From Adineta ricciae (lineage: Eukaryota > Rotifera > Eurotatoria > Adinetida > Adinetidae), in contig CAJNOJ010000139.1 of the NCBI GenBank assembly GCA_905250025.1, forward strand, positions 1-64,000: a stretch of DNA of 64,000 bases, in the 5' to 3' direction. The position numbers and the translations under genes are program-made. Shown here piece after piece: positions 13,284-22,585 of the stretch. The notes beneath the pieces are model-generated. The model searched no databases and was not told where the DNA came from. It was given only the letters and a program-made list of their open reading frames with translations. How positions within the stretch are numbered: position 1 is the first letter of the stretch; each line of letters opens with the position of its first letter.

Positions 13284-14421
13284 ATGGCATCATCCAACAT
13301 GACGTTACCCTTCGTTCAGCAACTTATGACTCGCGGTATATACTCAACATACCTTATACTTGGTGTAATTGGTTCTTGTCTGAACATTTCGTTATTTTGT
13401 AGACGAAAGTTTCATGACACATCGTACCGTATATGTAAGTTGAGAAAATCAATGAATATTAGAAAATGATGATACTTGAGGATTTTTCTTTTAGTTGTTT
13501 TTTTCGTCTTGCGTATCATATTCTATGTTTCTTTTGCATTTAGATTTACTAACAATGTCGATAGCAGCACTTGCATTTTTAATCTGTGTTCTTAGTTTAG
13601 CTTTATACGCACTCCACCAAACCGATCCAGTGACAACATTACTTTCGTTTTGCAAACTACGGATTTATGTTCTTCAGTGTTTGTCTCTTACATACCGATG
13701 GTGTTTGACCGCTGCTTGTTTTGACCGATTCGCTCTCTCATCTAACGATTTACATCTGAGAAACTTCGCACGAGTACAAATCGCACGTCGTACTGTTCGT
13801 ATCATTATAGTGGTGTGTACTATTGCACCCGTGCATACTCTCATCTTCTATAATTTACGAGGACGTGTATGTGGCATTGTTTATAGTAGTGCTGCCGCGC
13901 TCTATCACAGTGTATTCTCAACATTGGCATTTGCTGTTCTTCCCGTTTCAATTATGTTTGCATGTGCTCGGTTAACTTATCGAAATCTGGTTCTCCAACG
14001 ACGTCGTCAGCAAGTTCTTGTTGGGCAAAGAAGCAACTCGTTAAATAATTCAGACGAAGAGAAAAACAAACAAAATCAACAAGTTCTACGGATGTTGTTA
14101 GCACAAACGCTGTTTTATGCAGTGACAATAGCACCTTTGATGTGCATTTACATATATAATGCTATTACTTTTCAGGTTACCAATAAATCAGCGGATCGCA
14201 TGGCTATCGAACAATTTTGTCAATTTCTGGCGGAACTCATCAATATTCTGTTCGCTGTTTCTTCATTTTATTTATACACATTGGTATCGCGGATGTTTCG
14301 TCGTGAGATATTAAATATGTTTCGCTCTGTTCTTACTCGGGTGTGTCAACCGAAAAATTTTCGACGCGTGACGCCTGTGATACACGATATTCAACTGGCC
14401 ACTGTACCAACTCAAAACTAA
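13284..14421 (+). CDS. Rhodopsin-like 7TM receptor, bdelloid type (copy 1)
   Basis: Two exons, 13284-13434 and 13544-14421, joined in phase 1 across a 109-nt intron; 342 aa. The splice creates SYRI-YLLTMSIAALAF, the start of TM2. Joining at the nearer AG before 13495 would break the frame. Seven hydrophobic segments are visible. TM3 ends in CFDRFALS, a DRF variant of the DRY motif. Loop 3 is polar (QRRRQQVLVGQRS, DEEKNKQNQQ). TM7 reads FAVSSFYLYTLVSRMFRREIL, so the Asn and Pro of NPxxY are lost. The ligand is unknown; chemosensory or peptide receptors are the usual guess for such expanded families. From 14046 onward the sequence is identical to the copy at 36864-38017. Confidence 0.85.
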
Positions 14422-14818
14422 TGTCAACCTTGAAAGTCGACAATTAGGTCTTAGCGACTGGTGGCCATTTCTAATGAGAACATTTTTTACTCGATTTTTA
14501 GAGTTCAGTCGGCGAAAATCATTTGTAGATTTTCTTCTTTAATTATAATAAATAAATGCCGCACGTAATGTAACTACACACATCGTAAAATAGATATTTT
14601 TAGTTACTTAGTAAACTGCACGACTGCGTTGAACGTTATGCCAGATATAGATCAAGATAATGTTTTATTTCAAACCAGTCACAGACTACAACAAGATTTA
14701 ACTTTGTAATTAAAACACAGAAAAGAAGCGGATGTAAATCTCAACTAGTTTATTCGAAGAAACAACTGCCAGAAAAAGAAATTGATAAAATCCTTCACCA
14801 TGTGTATACAGTTTCATT

Positions 14819-15394
14819 TTATTTCCTTTGTACGATGATTTCAACTTCGATCGTAACATTGAATGGTAAAGATGTTAATCCACCACTTGTGCGTGCATGT
14901 TTGCCGACTTTCTCACCGAACACATTGACCAAAAACGTCGAACATCCATCGACAACAACAGTATGATTAGTAAAATCAGACTGTGATTGTACCTTACCAT
15001 TGATGAAGACAATTTTCTTCACTTTACTGAGATCACCTAGATAGGTTTTCATTCTATTCACTTGACGTGCACATGCTAGTTTGGAAGCAGTTATCGCATC
15101 GGCCACACTAACTTCGTTCGGAACTCGGCCTTTGACAAAAGTACCTTGTGGCGTTTGCGGTGCGGCACTGGAGAGAAACAAGAGTTTGTTGACTTCGACA
15201 ACATCGACATAATTTCCCAGAGCAGGCACAAGTGTAGGCAATTGTCCATTGGGAAATCCTAATGCGAGGAGTTCAGCTTGTAAGCGTTTCTCAATGTCCT
15301 TGTCGCTTGCAGTAGTGCCGCTGTTTTCGATGATGAGAAAGACAAACACGATGCACCAAATATGAATGAGTGATGGAAAGAGATTGAATTGCAT
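14819..15394 (-). CDS. Secreted or membrane-anchored RidA/YjgF-family protein (copy 1)
   Basis: 191 aa, intronless. Residues about 45-189 match the longer YjgF-like subfamily: ALGNYVDVVEVNKLLFLSS, then GRVPNEVSVADAITASKLACARQV, then YLGDLSKVKKIVFINGKVQS, and finally VFGEKVGKHARTSGG..LPFNVTIEVE. R168 in KHAR aligns with the conserved substrate-binding Arg of RidA enzymes (R105 in E. coli), so imine/enamine deaminase activity is possible. Unusually, the domain follows a hydrophobic N terminus (IHIWCIVFVFLII) that reads as a signal peptide or anchor, whereas RidA proteins are normally cytosolic or mitochondrial. The start Met is the only one upstream of that segment. The gene is convergent with the 7TM receptor (398 bp between stops). 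The copy at 38415-38990 differs at two residues near the signal peptide. Confidence 0.85.
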   Translation of the reverse strand: MQFNLFPSLIHIWCIVFVFLIIENSGTTASDKDIEKRLQAELLALGFPNGQLPTLVPALGNYVDVVEVNKLLFLSSAAPQTPQGTFVKGRVPNEVSVADAITASKLACARQVNRMKTYLGDLSKVKKIVFINGKVQSQSDFTNHTVVVDGCSTFLVNVFGEKVGKHARTSGGLTSLPFNVTIEVEIIVQRK

Positions 15395-15585
15395 GATTTG
15401 TTGTGTTCTATGGTACTTTAACGTTAGAAAATGACTCGAACGCGTTGAATTTATACAGTAACAGTAACTAAGTCTATTTTCAGAAACAAAAACACAATGT
15501 TCGAAACTGGCACCAGATACAAATCATTAGAAGACAACGTGAAAGAGTTCGAATTTAATTACCGAAATTTCGTAGTTTTTATATA

Positions 15586-15840
15586 TTAAAGAGCGCCATC
15601 TGCTTGAATTGTCCTCGAAATCACATCAATGGTACTTAATGATGTTGTTTTTATGGATCCAAGATTTCTAATTTTTTCTAAATGAATGTTTTCGATTACT
15701 TGTTTTTTATCGGTATCAAAGTGCGATAAACGACCATTCAGAATATAATCGTTTGCACCATTATGGACATATGTGACAGTTGTATTTGGAGTGTGAAAGA
15801 AAGAAAAGATAATGTACTCCCTTTCTATTACTAAAAACAA
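15586..15840 (-). pseudogene. Decayed coding fragment (84 codons)
   Basis: An open frame containing TVTYVHNGANDYILNGRLSHFDTD is visible here. The corresponding sequence in block B2 (about 39180-39430) has several indels that close the frame. No start context and no recognised domain. Probably the remnant of an exon. Confidence 0.3.
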
Positions 15841-16127
15841 CTATAGTTTAGTTCACTTATTGTATAGTTCGAAATCTGCAAAATTTAATAAAGAAAAATA
15901 AATCTATTAATTTATTCTAAAGATGTTCACCTCTAAAAATAATATAAACATTACTGATGCCTTCAAAATCAAAACCGGTAGATCAAACATCAAATTTATT
16001 GAGCTCATAATAAATTCTTAGGTAATTTTTTTATTTTTAGAACCCGTTCAGATCGTGTTTAACAAAACTGAACGTGATAGAAATGTCAAATTCCCTCACT
16101 CCTATTCAACGAGTAAAGGTCGCGTCA

Positions 16128-17297
16128 TCATGGCAGTTGAGTATCTGAGGGAGGAAGATAATCTTCAATTTCGAATGGGTATCCAATATGAACTCCTTTT
16201 CCACCGGCATCAGGCGTTGTCCAGAAACGAAGATGATTCAGACGTGGATTAGCCATCGCTTCCAAAGCGAATGCTTGTCCGTATTCTCTTCGTTGTGTAT
16301 TGTTAGCAAAGTAATATGTTTCAGCCACTCCATACAATTTCGGAGCGCCGAGTGTTGACAAAGCAGCATCAGCATCATTTAGGACATGATTCACCAAATG
16401 TGCATAAGTAGAACTATTTCGATCGATATAACAAGAGAAATCGATTCGCGTTGGAAGCGGTAATTGTACGTCATTGAGAAATTTTAGAGAACGATATACC
16501 CAATACATGCATCGATGTCCATTTAGAGCGGGATATTGGGGATCGATGTAGGATGCATCGAGAATATGAGCTTCTTTTGCATCAACTAAGAAGTAAAGAC
16601 TCGGAGTGAAATCCGCTGCTGCTACGACACGGAGAAAACGCGGATAGTGGGTTTGAAGAAACCAATCTTGATTCAATTTTGCTCCAATCATGACTTCATA
16701 ATCGAGATAGATTCTTTCAACAACAAGAACGCCATCAGAACGTTTAACATCAGATACAGCAGTGATAATATCATCGGTAATCTTCTCAACACGTGCCGTG
16801 AACACAGTGGCATTTAAATGATCCGGTCCATAGCCTGATGATGTGTTTCCCACTCTATAATCAGCAGCTGCCAGCCAAAAAAGTGCTACATTAAGTCGTA
16901 ATCGATGCTGGTCAATTTGGCTCTGTATAGATGCAACATCCAATGCATACTGATGTAAATTGATTTGTTCTTGTCGGCTAATCGGGAATGTAGCTAACCA
17001 GTATTGATCGCTAGTAGTATTAGGTTCCACACCAAACCAAATATCTAGAGTAACGAAATGAGCACCTTTATTAGCCATGCCTTGCAATTGAGTAAGCACT
17101 ATGGCTCGTACCGTTGAATTATGATATTGGGTAAGAAATGCTGCTTGAACAAAATTAGCTCCACACGAATGATAGTCGACTCCGACTTCATAGGAAAGTA
17201 CCGATGATATCACAGTAATTATTATAAAAACAAACGCTGAAAAGTCAAAAGAAGATTGTGCAACGTGCAACATTTTAATGCGAAACCATTCTTTCAA
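16128..17297 (-). CDS. Secreted protein of unknown family, possibly TIM-barrel hydrolase-like (copy 1)
   Basis: 389 aa in one exon. N terminus: hydrophobic signal FSAFVFIIITVISSVLS, probably from the Met at residue 9 or residue 1. The mature part opens with YHSCGANFVQAAFL and GMANKGAHFVTLDIWFG, and ends with LRFWTTPDAGGKGVHIGYPFEIEDYLPP. Regularly spaced beta-like stretches (LNVALFWLA, GVLVVERIYLDYEVMIG, PSLYFLVDAKEA, TRIDFSCYID, KLYGVAETYYF) and scattered Asp/Glu at strand ends suggest a (beta/alpha)8 glycosidase-like barrel, but I recognise no signature and assign no activity. Three Cys and several N-glycosylation sequons (NTS, NAT, NSS) fit secretion. The copy at 39734-40906 is about the same length with a shifted last few residues. 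Confidence 0.75.
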   Translation of the reverse strand: MKEWFRIKMLHVAQSSFDFSAFVFIIITVISSVLSYEVGVDYHSCGANFVQAAFLTQYHNSTVRAIVLTQLQGMANKGAHFVTLDIWFGVEPNTTSDQYWLATFPISRQEQINLHQYALDVASIQSQIDQHRLRLNVALFWLAAADYRVGNTSSGYGPDHLNATVFTARVEKITDDIITAVSDVKRSDGVLVVERIYLDYEVMIGAKLNQDWFLQTHYPRFLRVVAAADFTPSLYFLVDAKEAHILDASYIDPQYPALNGHRCMYWVYRSLKFLNDVQLPLPTRIDFSCYIDRNSSTYAHLVNHVLNDADAALSTLGAPKLYGVAETYYFANNTQRREYGQAFALEAMANPRLNHLRFWTTPDAGGKGVHIGYPFEIEDYLPPSDTQLP

Positions 17298-17686
17298 TAC
17301 TACGATAGTGGATATTTACATTTAAATATAAACGTCCACCCTTATCTGTTGTGTTTATTTGATAAGATGTCCCTTCAAAATAGCAAACAGAGTATTTTCA
17401 AATCTTGCATGTTACTGTCATTTTGATACTAAATTCTCACAAATGGCGCAGACACCTCCTCGTTGAGATCAACGTTCAATTTCAAATACTGTACTCTCCA
17501 AAAACTGCTAAGACTAGGATGAGATTTTTCATCCATATGCCTTCCAAAATGATTCTTTTTCATACTCTTCGTATCTGTCGTGTATATATGACACTGCAGA
17601 GATATAACCTTATCAGCATGACTTGGACATCACGAAAGAGCTGTTAGACTGTAATAATTTTAATATTTTCATCTTTATTTTCTACA
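17298..17686. other. Intergenic region between divergent genes
   Basis: Upstream regions of the minus-strand secreted protein and of the plus-strand NHL gene. I see no additional gene. The same region in block B2 (about 40907-41333) differs by small indels. Confidence 0.6.
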
Positions 17687-18849
17687 ATGCATACCTACAT
17701 GCTTTTCATGTGTAAGTTTATGGTCATGAATTTCATTAATATTTCTATTTTTCATATTTAAGCTGCCTTTGTATGTTCGTTCTCATTAACAACCTCGTTA
17801 GTATTAAGTCCTTGTGCAAAATGGAACACAACAGGTATTGTGATAGCAGGGACTGGAGAAAGAGGTAACAAATCTGACCAATTAACGGATCCACGTAGTA
17901 TCTTTTTTCTCAAACAAACACAAACATTATATGTCGTCGATAGCGGCAATAATCGCATACAGAAATTCTCCATCGGTAGTCCGTCGAAAATTGGTGTAAC
18001 TGTTATCTCCAATGTTCAATACGTCACAGATATCTATGTTGATTATGAAAACAACAAGCCTGCTATCTATCTCAGTCTTGCAGGTGAACAACGTATTAGA
18101 AAATGGATTGAGGGCGAATCTGACGGTGTGCCTGCAGGAGGTCCATGTCCTTTGTGTGAAGGTGTGTGGGTTGACAAAGAGAAAAATGTTTACATGTCAT
18201 CCGCTAGTAGACATTGCGTGTACAAATGGTCACCTGAAACAAATATTCCCATAGTCGTTGCTGGTAAAGAGGATTATTCAGGATCGTCAAGCAATAATCT
18301 GAACTCTCCCGAAGGCGTCTATGTCGATAGCATCCGTAATGCGATATACGTTGCGGACTACGGCAATAATCGAGTTCAAAAATGGGTCATCGGTGCATCG
18401 AACGGTACAACCATAGCTGGACTTAGCAGTGGGGAAGCAGGGAGTGATAAAGAATCGTTGAACCGTCCAACTAGTGTATGGGTTGATGATGAAACTCAAG
18501 TTATTTATGTCGCTGATTCTCAGAATCAACGAATTCAACGTTGGCTGTACAATTCATCTATCGGTGAAACGATTGCTGGTGGATTAGGTATGTAAAAGGA
18601 AAAATGATGAAGATTCATTGAACTTTTGTCTTGATAGGAACTGGTGATAAACTTACACAATTCGATCAACCAGATGATATAGCGTTTGATAATGATGGAA
18701 ATCTTTATGTTTGTGATCGATTCAATGAACGTGTTATGATGTTTTCAATTATTGATAATCAGTCATGTTTTCCATCATCGACAAATCGTTTGAATTCTTT
18801 ACCTTTCATTATTTTCATCACAATGGTACTCACATTTTTTTATCAATGA
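17687..18849 (+). CDS. NHL-repeat beta-propeller protein, secreted and probably GPI-anchored (copy 1)
   Basis: Three exons: 17687-17711, 17763-18587 and 18638-18849, all phase 1, with introns of 51 and 50 nt; 353 aa. The first exon supplies only MHTYMLFM, so the signal peptide (continuing AFVCSFSLTTSLVLSPCA) is split by an intron. NHL units are visible as DPRSIFFLKQTQTLYVVDSGNNRIQKF, SPEGVYVDSIRNAIYVADYGNNRVQKW, RPTSVWVDDETQVIYVADSQNQRIQRW and QPDDIAFDNDGNLYVCDRFNERV, with degenerate units between them. The C terminus ends in a hydrophobic tail (LPFIIFITMVLTFFYQ) after a Ser/Asn-rich stretch, the pattern of a GPI-attachment signal. Likely an extracellular binding propeller; ligand unknown. 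Intact second copy at 41334-42496. Confidence 0.85.
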
Positions 18850-19044
18850 ATAAAGAAATACAAATACTTCATTTTCCTTTTTTCGATCGCAGATGTAACC
18901 TGAATGAGAGATGAAAAAATTTGCAGAAACAAAACTATCTCAGCATCTTGTTCTTGTCAATTGCTATCAGTTTATTCCATACTTGAGTCGAAATACTATT
19001 TCTATTGAGACAGAGTCTCCTCGATGTTTACATGAAAAATAGTA

Positions 19045-20126
19045 TCTTATAGAACATCACCGAAATGCCCTGCACCTGTGTCATTAGTTTGATGGATCTG
19101 CGAACTCAGTGGTGTTAACATCTATGCATTAAGAAAGAAGCCTATCAAAGTCATTTTAATATTATAGAAAATACTCATTGTGTTGCTTTTTAAAGCATCT
19201 GCAAGATAAAGTGCGCCCGTTTCTTGAACTTCATTATTTCGACGATACAACATGATCAGAAGTAAATTACCGCATTATATTCTAAAACAGCAGCCAAATA
19301 TCGTACCCCGTAAAGGTCAATTCGATCGCTACTAAGATCGATGATCTAAAGAACATTCAAATGGAAAATTACCGTATTATGTTTTCAAGCGCCATACAAA
19401 GATGTTGTATACCATCACTGCCGAGTCGATTATTTGACATATTGATTGCCACTGATAATCAGTTGAGTAAGTGCCTATATGAGATTCACAAATAGATAGA
19501 TTATGAACAGCAACATAGTTAGCTACTGGAATATATTGTAAATTTTCGACGAAATGTTGACGATTAAGATGTTCGATGACATACGTGTCTATTTACCACA
19601 AACTAAGAGAGCGCAAAGACTAGAAAAGAAAAACTTACTTGATTGTCATGTAAAGCACCGACGATATAATTCGTACTTCTACATCATCAAGTCTATAATC
19701 AGACAAGTTGATAGTCGTAAGTGCCTGGACATAAAAAAGATTCGAAATAACGACTTGCAGTAAATGAAAAGAATCAGAACTTTATCAGCTATTGCATGGT
19801 GATCACTTTCATTATGAAATAAAGTCAGTGTCTACACAGATGATAGTATAACAACGTCCACAACATGAAAAAAGCAAACCAAATTACCCTATTCGATTCT
19901 AAACAGTGAAGAAGATAATGAGTCGGTCCCTCGATAAGTAACAGAATTCTCGCTAAGATCGATTGTTTTGAGTGTCGGCGTATACAACTGTGTATTTGTA
20001 AAAGAAAGAAAAACTAATTGATAAATGTTTTGCTCCCGCGTTTTCGATCTTATTATTCGATAAATTCAACGTAACTATTGTCTGCGTACATATGAAAAAA
20101 TTACAATCATCGGGAAAAAAACCAAA
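19045..20126 (-). pseudogene. Decayed array of leucine-rich-repeat exons downstream of the F-box-LRR gene (copy 1)
   Basis: After the stop at 20127 at least eight further LRR-like exons can be read on the minus strand, at roughly 20010-20083, 19890-19980, 19755-19840, 19640-19725, 19385-19470, 19290-19350, 19180-19260 and 19045-19122. They keep repeat consensus such as LNLSNNKIENAGAKHLS, LKTIDLSENSVTYRGTDSL, INMSNNRLGSDGIQHLCMAL and GALYLADALKSNT, but contain frameshifts and lost splice sites. This copy also lacks about 35 bp present at about 43663-43697 in B2, which removes the end of one LRR exon. Most simply, the gene once had 14 or more repeats and was shortened by a stop after the sixth. 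Confidence 0.65.
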
Positions 20127-22302
20127 TCACTGTATTGTATTCGATCTTAAAACTTCAGCAAGAATTACTGCACCTATATCTCCAATGTCACAGCTAGACA
20201 TGTCCAACGTAGTAAGTGTCTGTAAATGTAACAAACAATTGCAATCAATGACAACAGGAATAACATTTCACCGTATTTGTGCGCATTGTGAGAGTCGCTT
20301 CAATAATTTTGCGAAATTGACTGTTATTATCAGTTAGGTTAAGTGTTCTGAGTGACTGAAAAATAATAAAATAGATAGAAACAAAGAAAGCAGCCGGTTA
20401 CCGTATTGTGTGTTAAACATAGAGCAAGAATCTCAGCTCCTACATCTGTTATTGCATTGTTACTAAGATCGATTGCAGTCAACTTCTACAATTGCAAAGT
20501 ATTTGTTGTAATAAAACGAAATTGGTTAGAGTTGAAAACCTATTATACTGTATTATATTTTAAGTATTCAGCTAGATGTTGGGCGCCTACATCTGTAATT
20601 GCATTGTTGCTGAGATCAATTGTGTTCAGCGTCTACAATTGCAAGATAGTTCTCGTGAAAGCGGAAGTGGAAAGAGTAGAAAGAAGATTACCGTATTAGA
20701 TTTCAAGGCATTAACAAACTGCTCAACTTCAGTATCTCCGATGTGGTTCTTTGACAGATCCAATGTAAGAAAAGTCTGTGTTTAGTGAAGAAGTTATGTT
20801 AGAGAACTGATGATAGTTAAACGACTTACATCGTCGTGTTCCAGTGCAGCAGCAAGATCTTGTATAATTTCATTATTTGTACGAATGTTCTCGGGATATG
20901 ACATCGTCAGATTCTGCCAATGAGAGTGAAAATCGACACTTATCATGTTTTACTAAAGCTATTATTCAACTCGTGGAAGATATTTGTTAATACATACTTT
21001 TTCTGTAATCTGCGCTTCAAACGATCTTCGAATAAATCGACAAGTGTAATCTTTCGATGATACTTCACATCTGTCTAAATCAATCATTGGATCCGTCAGA
21101 TATTCCGGCCGTACGATCGATCTCGCGAAAGAATAGGAAGAGTGCATTAGAAAATATGATCTTTTTTGACGTCTTATCATAGGTCGGATTGCGTATCTGG
21201 AAAAACTCGAGCTCAACCAACGCATACGTTCACGTAGTTCTTGTTCTGAAAATCTTCCTTTATCATATCGTATTTGAACAGGTGTCGTATATATTCTAAT
21301 CATTCGAGTTTGTAAGATATGATCACAGGTAATGTACCAATGTTTCTCTTCAAGCCAGAATGATGACCGAAAGGGAAGTATCAGCGATTTGATGTCAAGA
21401 ATTTGAATATTGGAATTTTCACTGTAATGATAGGCAAAGAAGAACTTAAAGTCATGTAATAATGGTAATCTTCTCTTGAGTATTCTTTCCAAACGATGAC
21501 CATTTAATCCGTATTCGTACATATCTTCATCAAAAACTAATTCTAGATGAGTAAGTGCCGGCACCGCTGAAAATAGCAATTCTAATTCTTCAAAATAAGC
21601 GGAACAATTCGTAATAGTCAAAGATTTCAGTTGATTTGATAATCCATTCGATATCTTTGGCCAGTATTCACCAACAACGCAATCTTCTATAACAAGCGTC
21701 CGTAGGGAAGGTATTCGTTTGCAAATGGAAAGGTATTGAAGTAGATTACAAGTACCAATTTCCAAACACTCCAATTGCCAATTGATTGGCCACGAAATGT
21801 TGTCGTTCGTCGTTAATTCTGATTTGGCGAAAACGAATTTGCGAAGATTGAACTTAGCAGCCAACGATATGACTTGAGGACGTGTGTGTTCTTCGATCTG
21901 AGTAATTGAAAGTTCGTCCAATGAGCGAAACGGTATTGAAGATAAAATGATCTTTATCACACTATAATTACAACCGTCAACGTGCAACGAGCGAAGTTGT
22001 GTAAATTGTATAAGAGGAAAATTTCGTGTCAAACACGAAATTACATCATCATCATCACTATGATACTTATTGTCAATAGTTAACGAAGTGATACTTGCAG
22101 GTGAAATGAACCGAAATAAAACATCATATTTCGAGTTTTTAGACAGATTACATTTCAATTCGAACCGGCTGTAGGTACTAGTAATATCATGGAGATATCT
22201 GCAGACACCACGGACCGCAAGTAGAATAGTTTGACTATCACAATAATCGAAAATACGATGACAAATTTCAGGAGGCAAAGAAAGTAACGAGATGTTCTCC
22301 AT
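20127..22302 (-). CDS. F-box protein with one-exon-per-repeat LRR C terminus (copy 1)
   Basis: Seven exons: 22302-20998, 20913-20830, 20775-20692, 20632-20549, 20485-20402, 20355-20272 and 20219-20127; 605 aa. Residues about 4-45 (LLSLPPEICHRIFDYCDSQTILLAVRGVCRYL) are an F-box, the Skp1-binding motif of SCF ubiquitin ligases. Residues 50-435 contain weaker LRR-like stretches. Five internal exons are exactly 84 nt and phase 0, each encoding one 28-residue ribonuclease-inhibitor/NLR-type repeat (xLxxLDLSxNxIGDxGAxxLAxxLxxNT). The sixth runs through SNTIQ to TGA. Without splicing, the first exon would read 11 residues past the donor. Likely function: substrate receptor that recruits a target to an SCF ligase. 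Copy 2 (43807-45982) keeps every splice site. Confidence 0.8.
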
Positions 22303-22585
22303 TTCGATGTGAATCTAAATGAAATGTAGACTATGATAACATACATCTATTTAAATACGAGGTACTCCATACGAAAGATAACACATTTCTTCCTTTCACC
22401 GTCACGATATAGTGCAGCATCTATTGTTGGCAAAAGCCGACTATGCGAGCATACAATTAGTAATACTGTTCGTTAATGACAATAACGTTTTCAGCATGAT
22501 CACGGAATCTGCTGAAACAAAGACTTGTTCTTTACATACAAAACAATACAAAACGATTCGAAAGAATGTTTAAATATAACTCGTA

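Noticed and set aside
13495..13543. Coding continuation of the 7TM receptor before 13544
   Set aside because: The first exon ends in phase 1 and does not fit an exon starting at 13495; the AG at 13542-13543 restores frame and the TM2 consensus in both copies.
20962..20997. C-terminal extension of the F-box protein past residue 435
   Set aside because: It lies beyond a GTATGT donor and is less conserved between copies; splicing into the LRR exons is phase-consistent.
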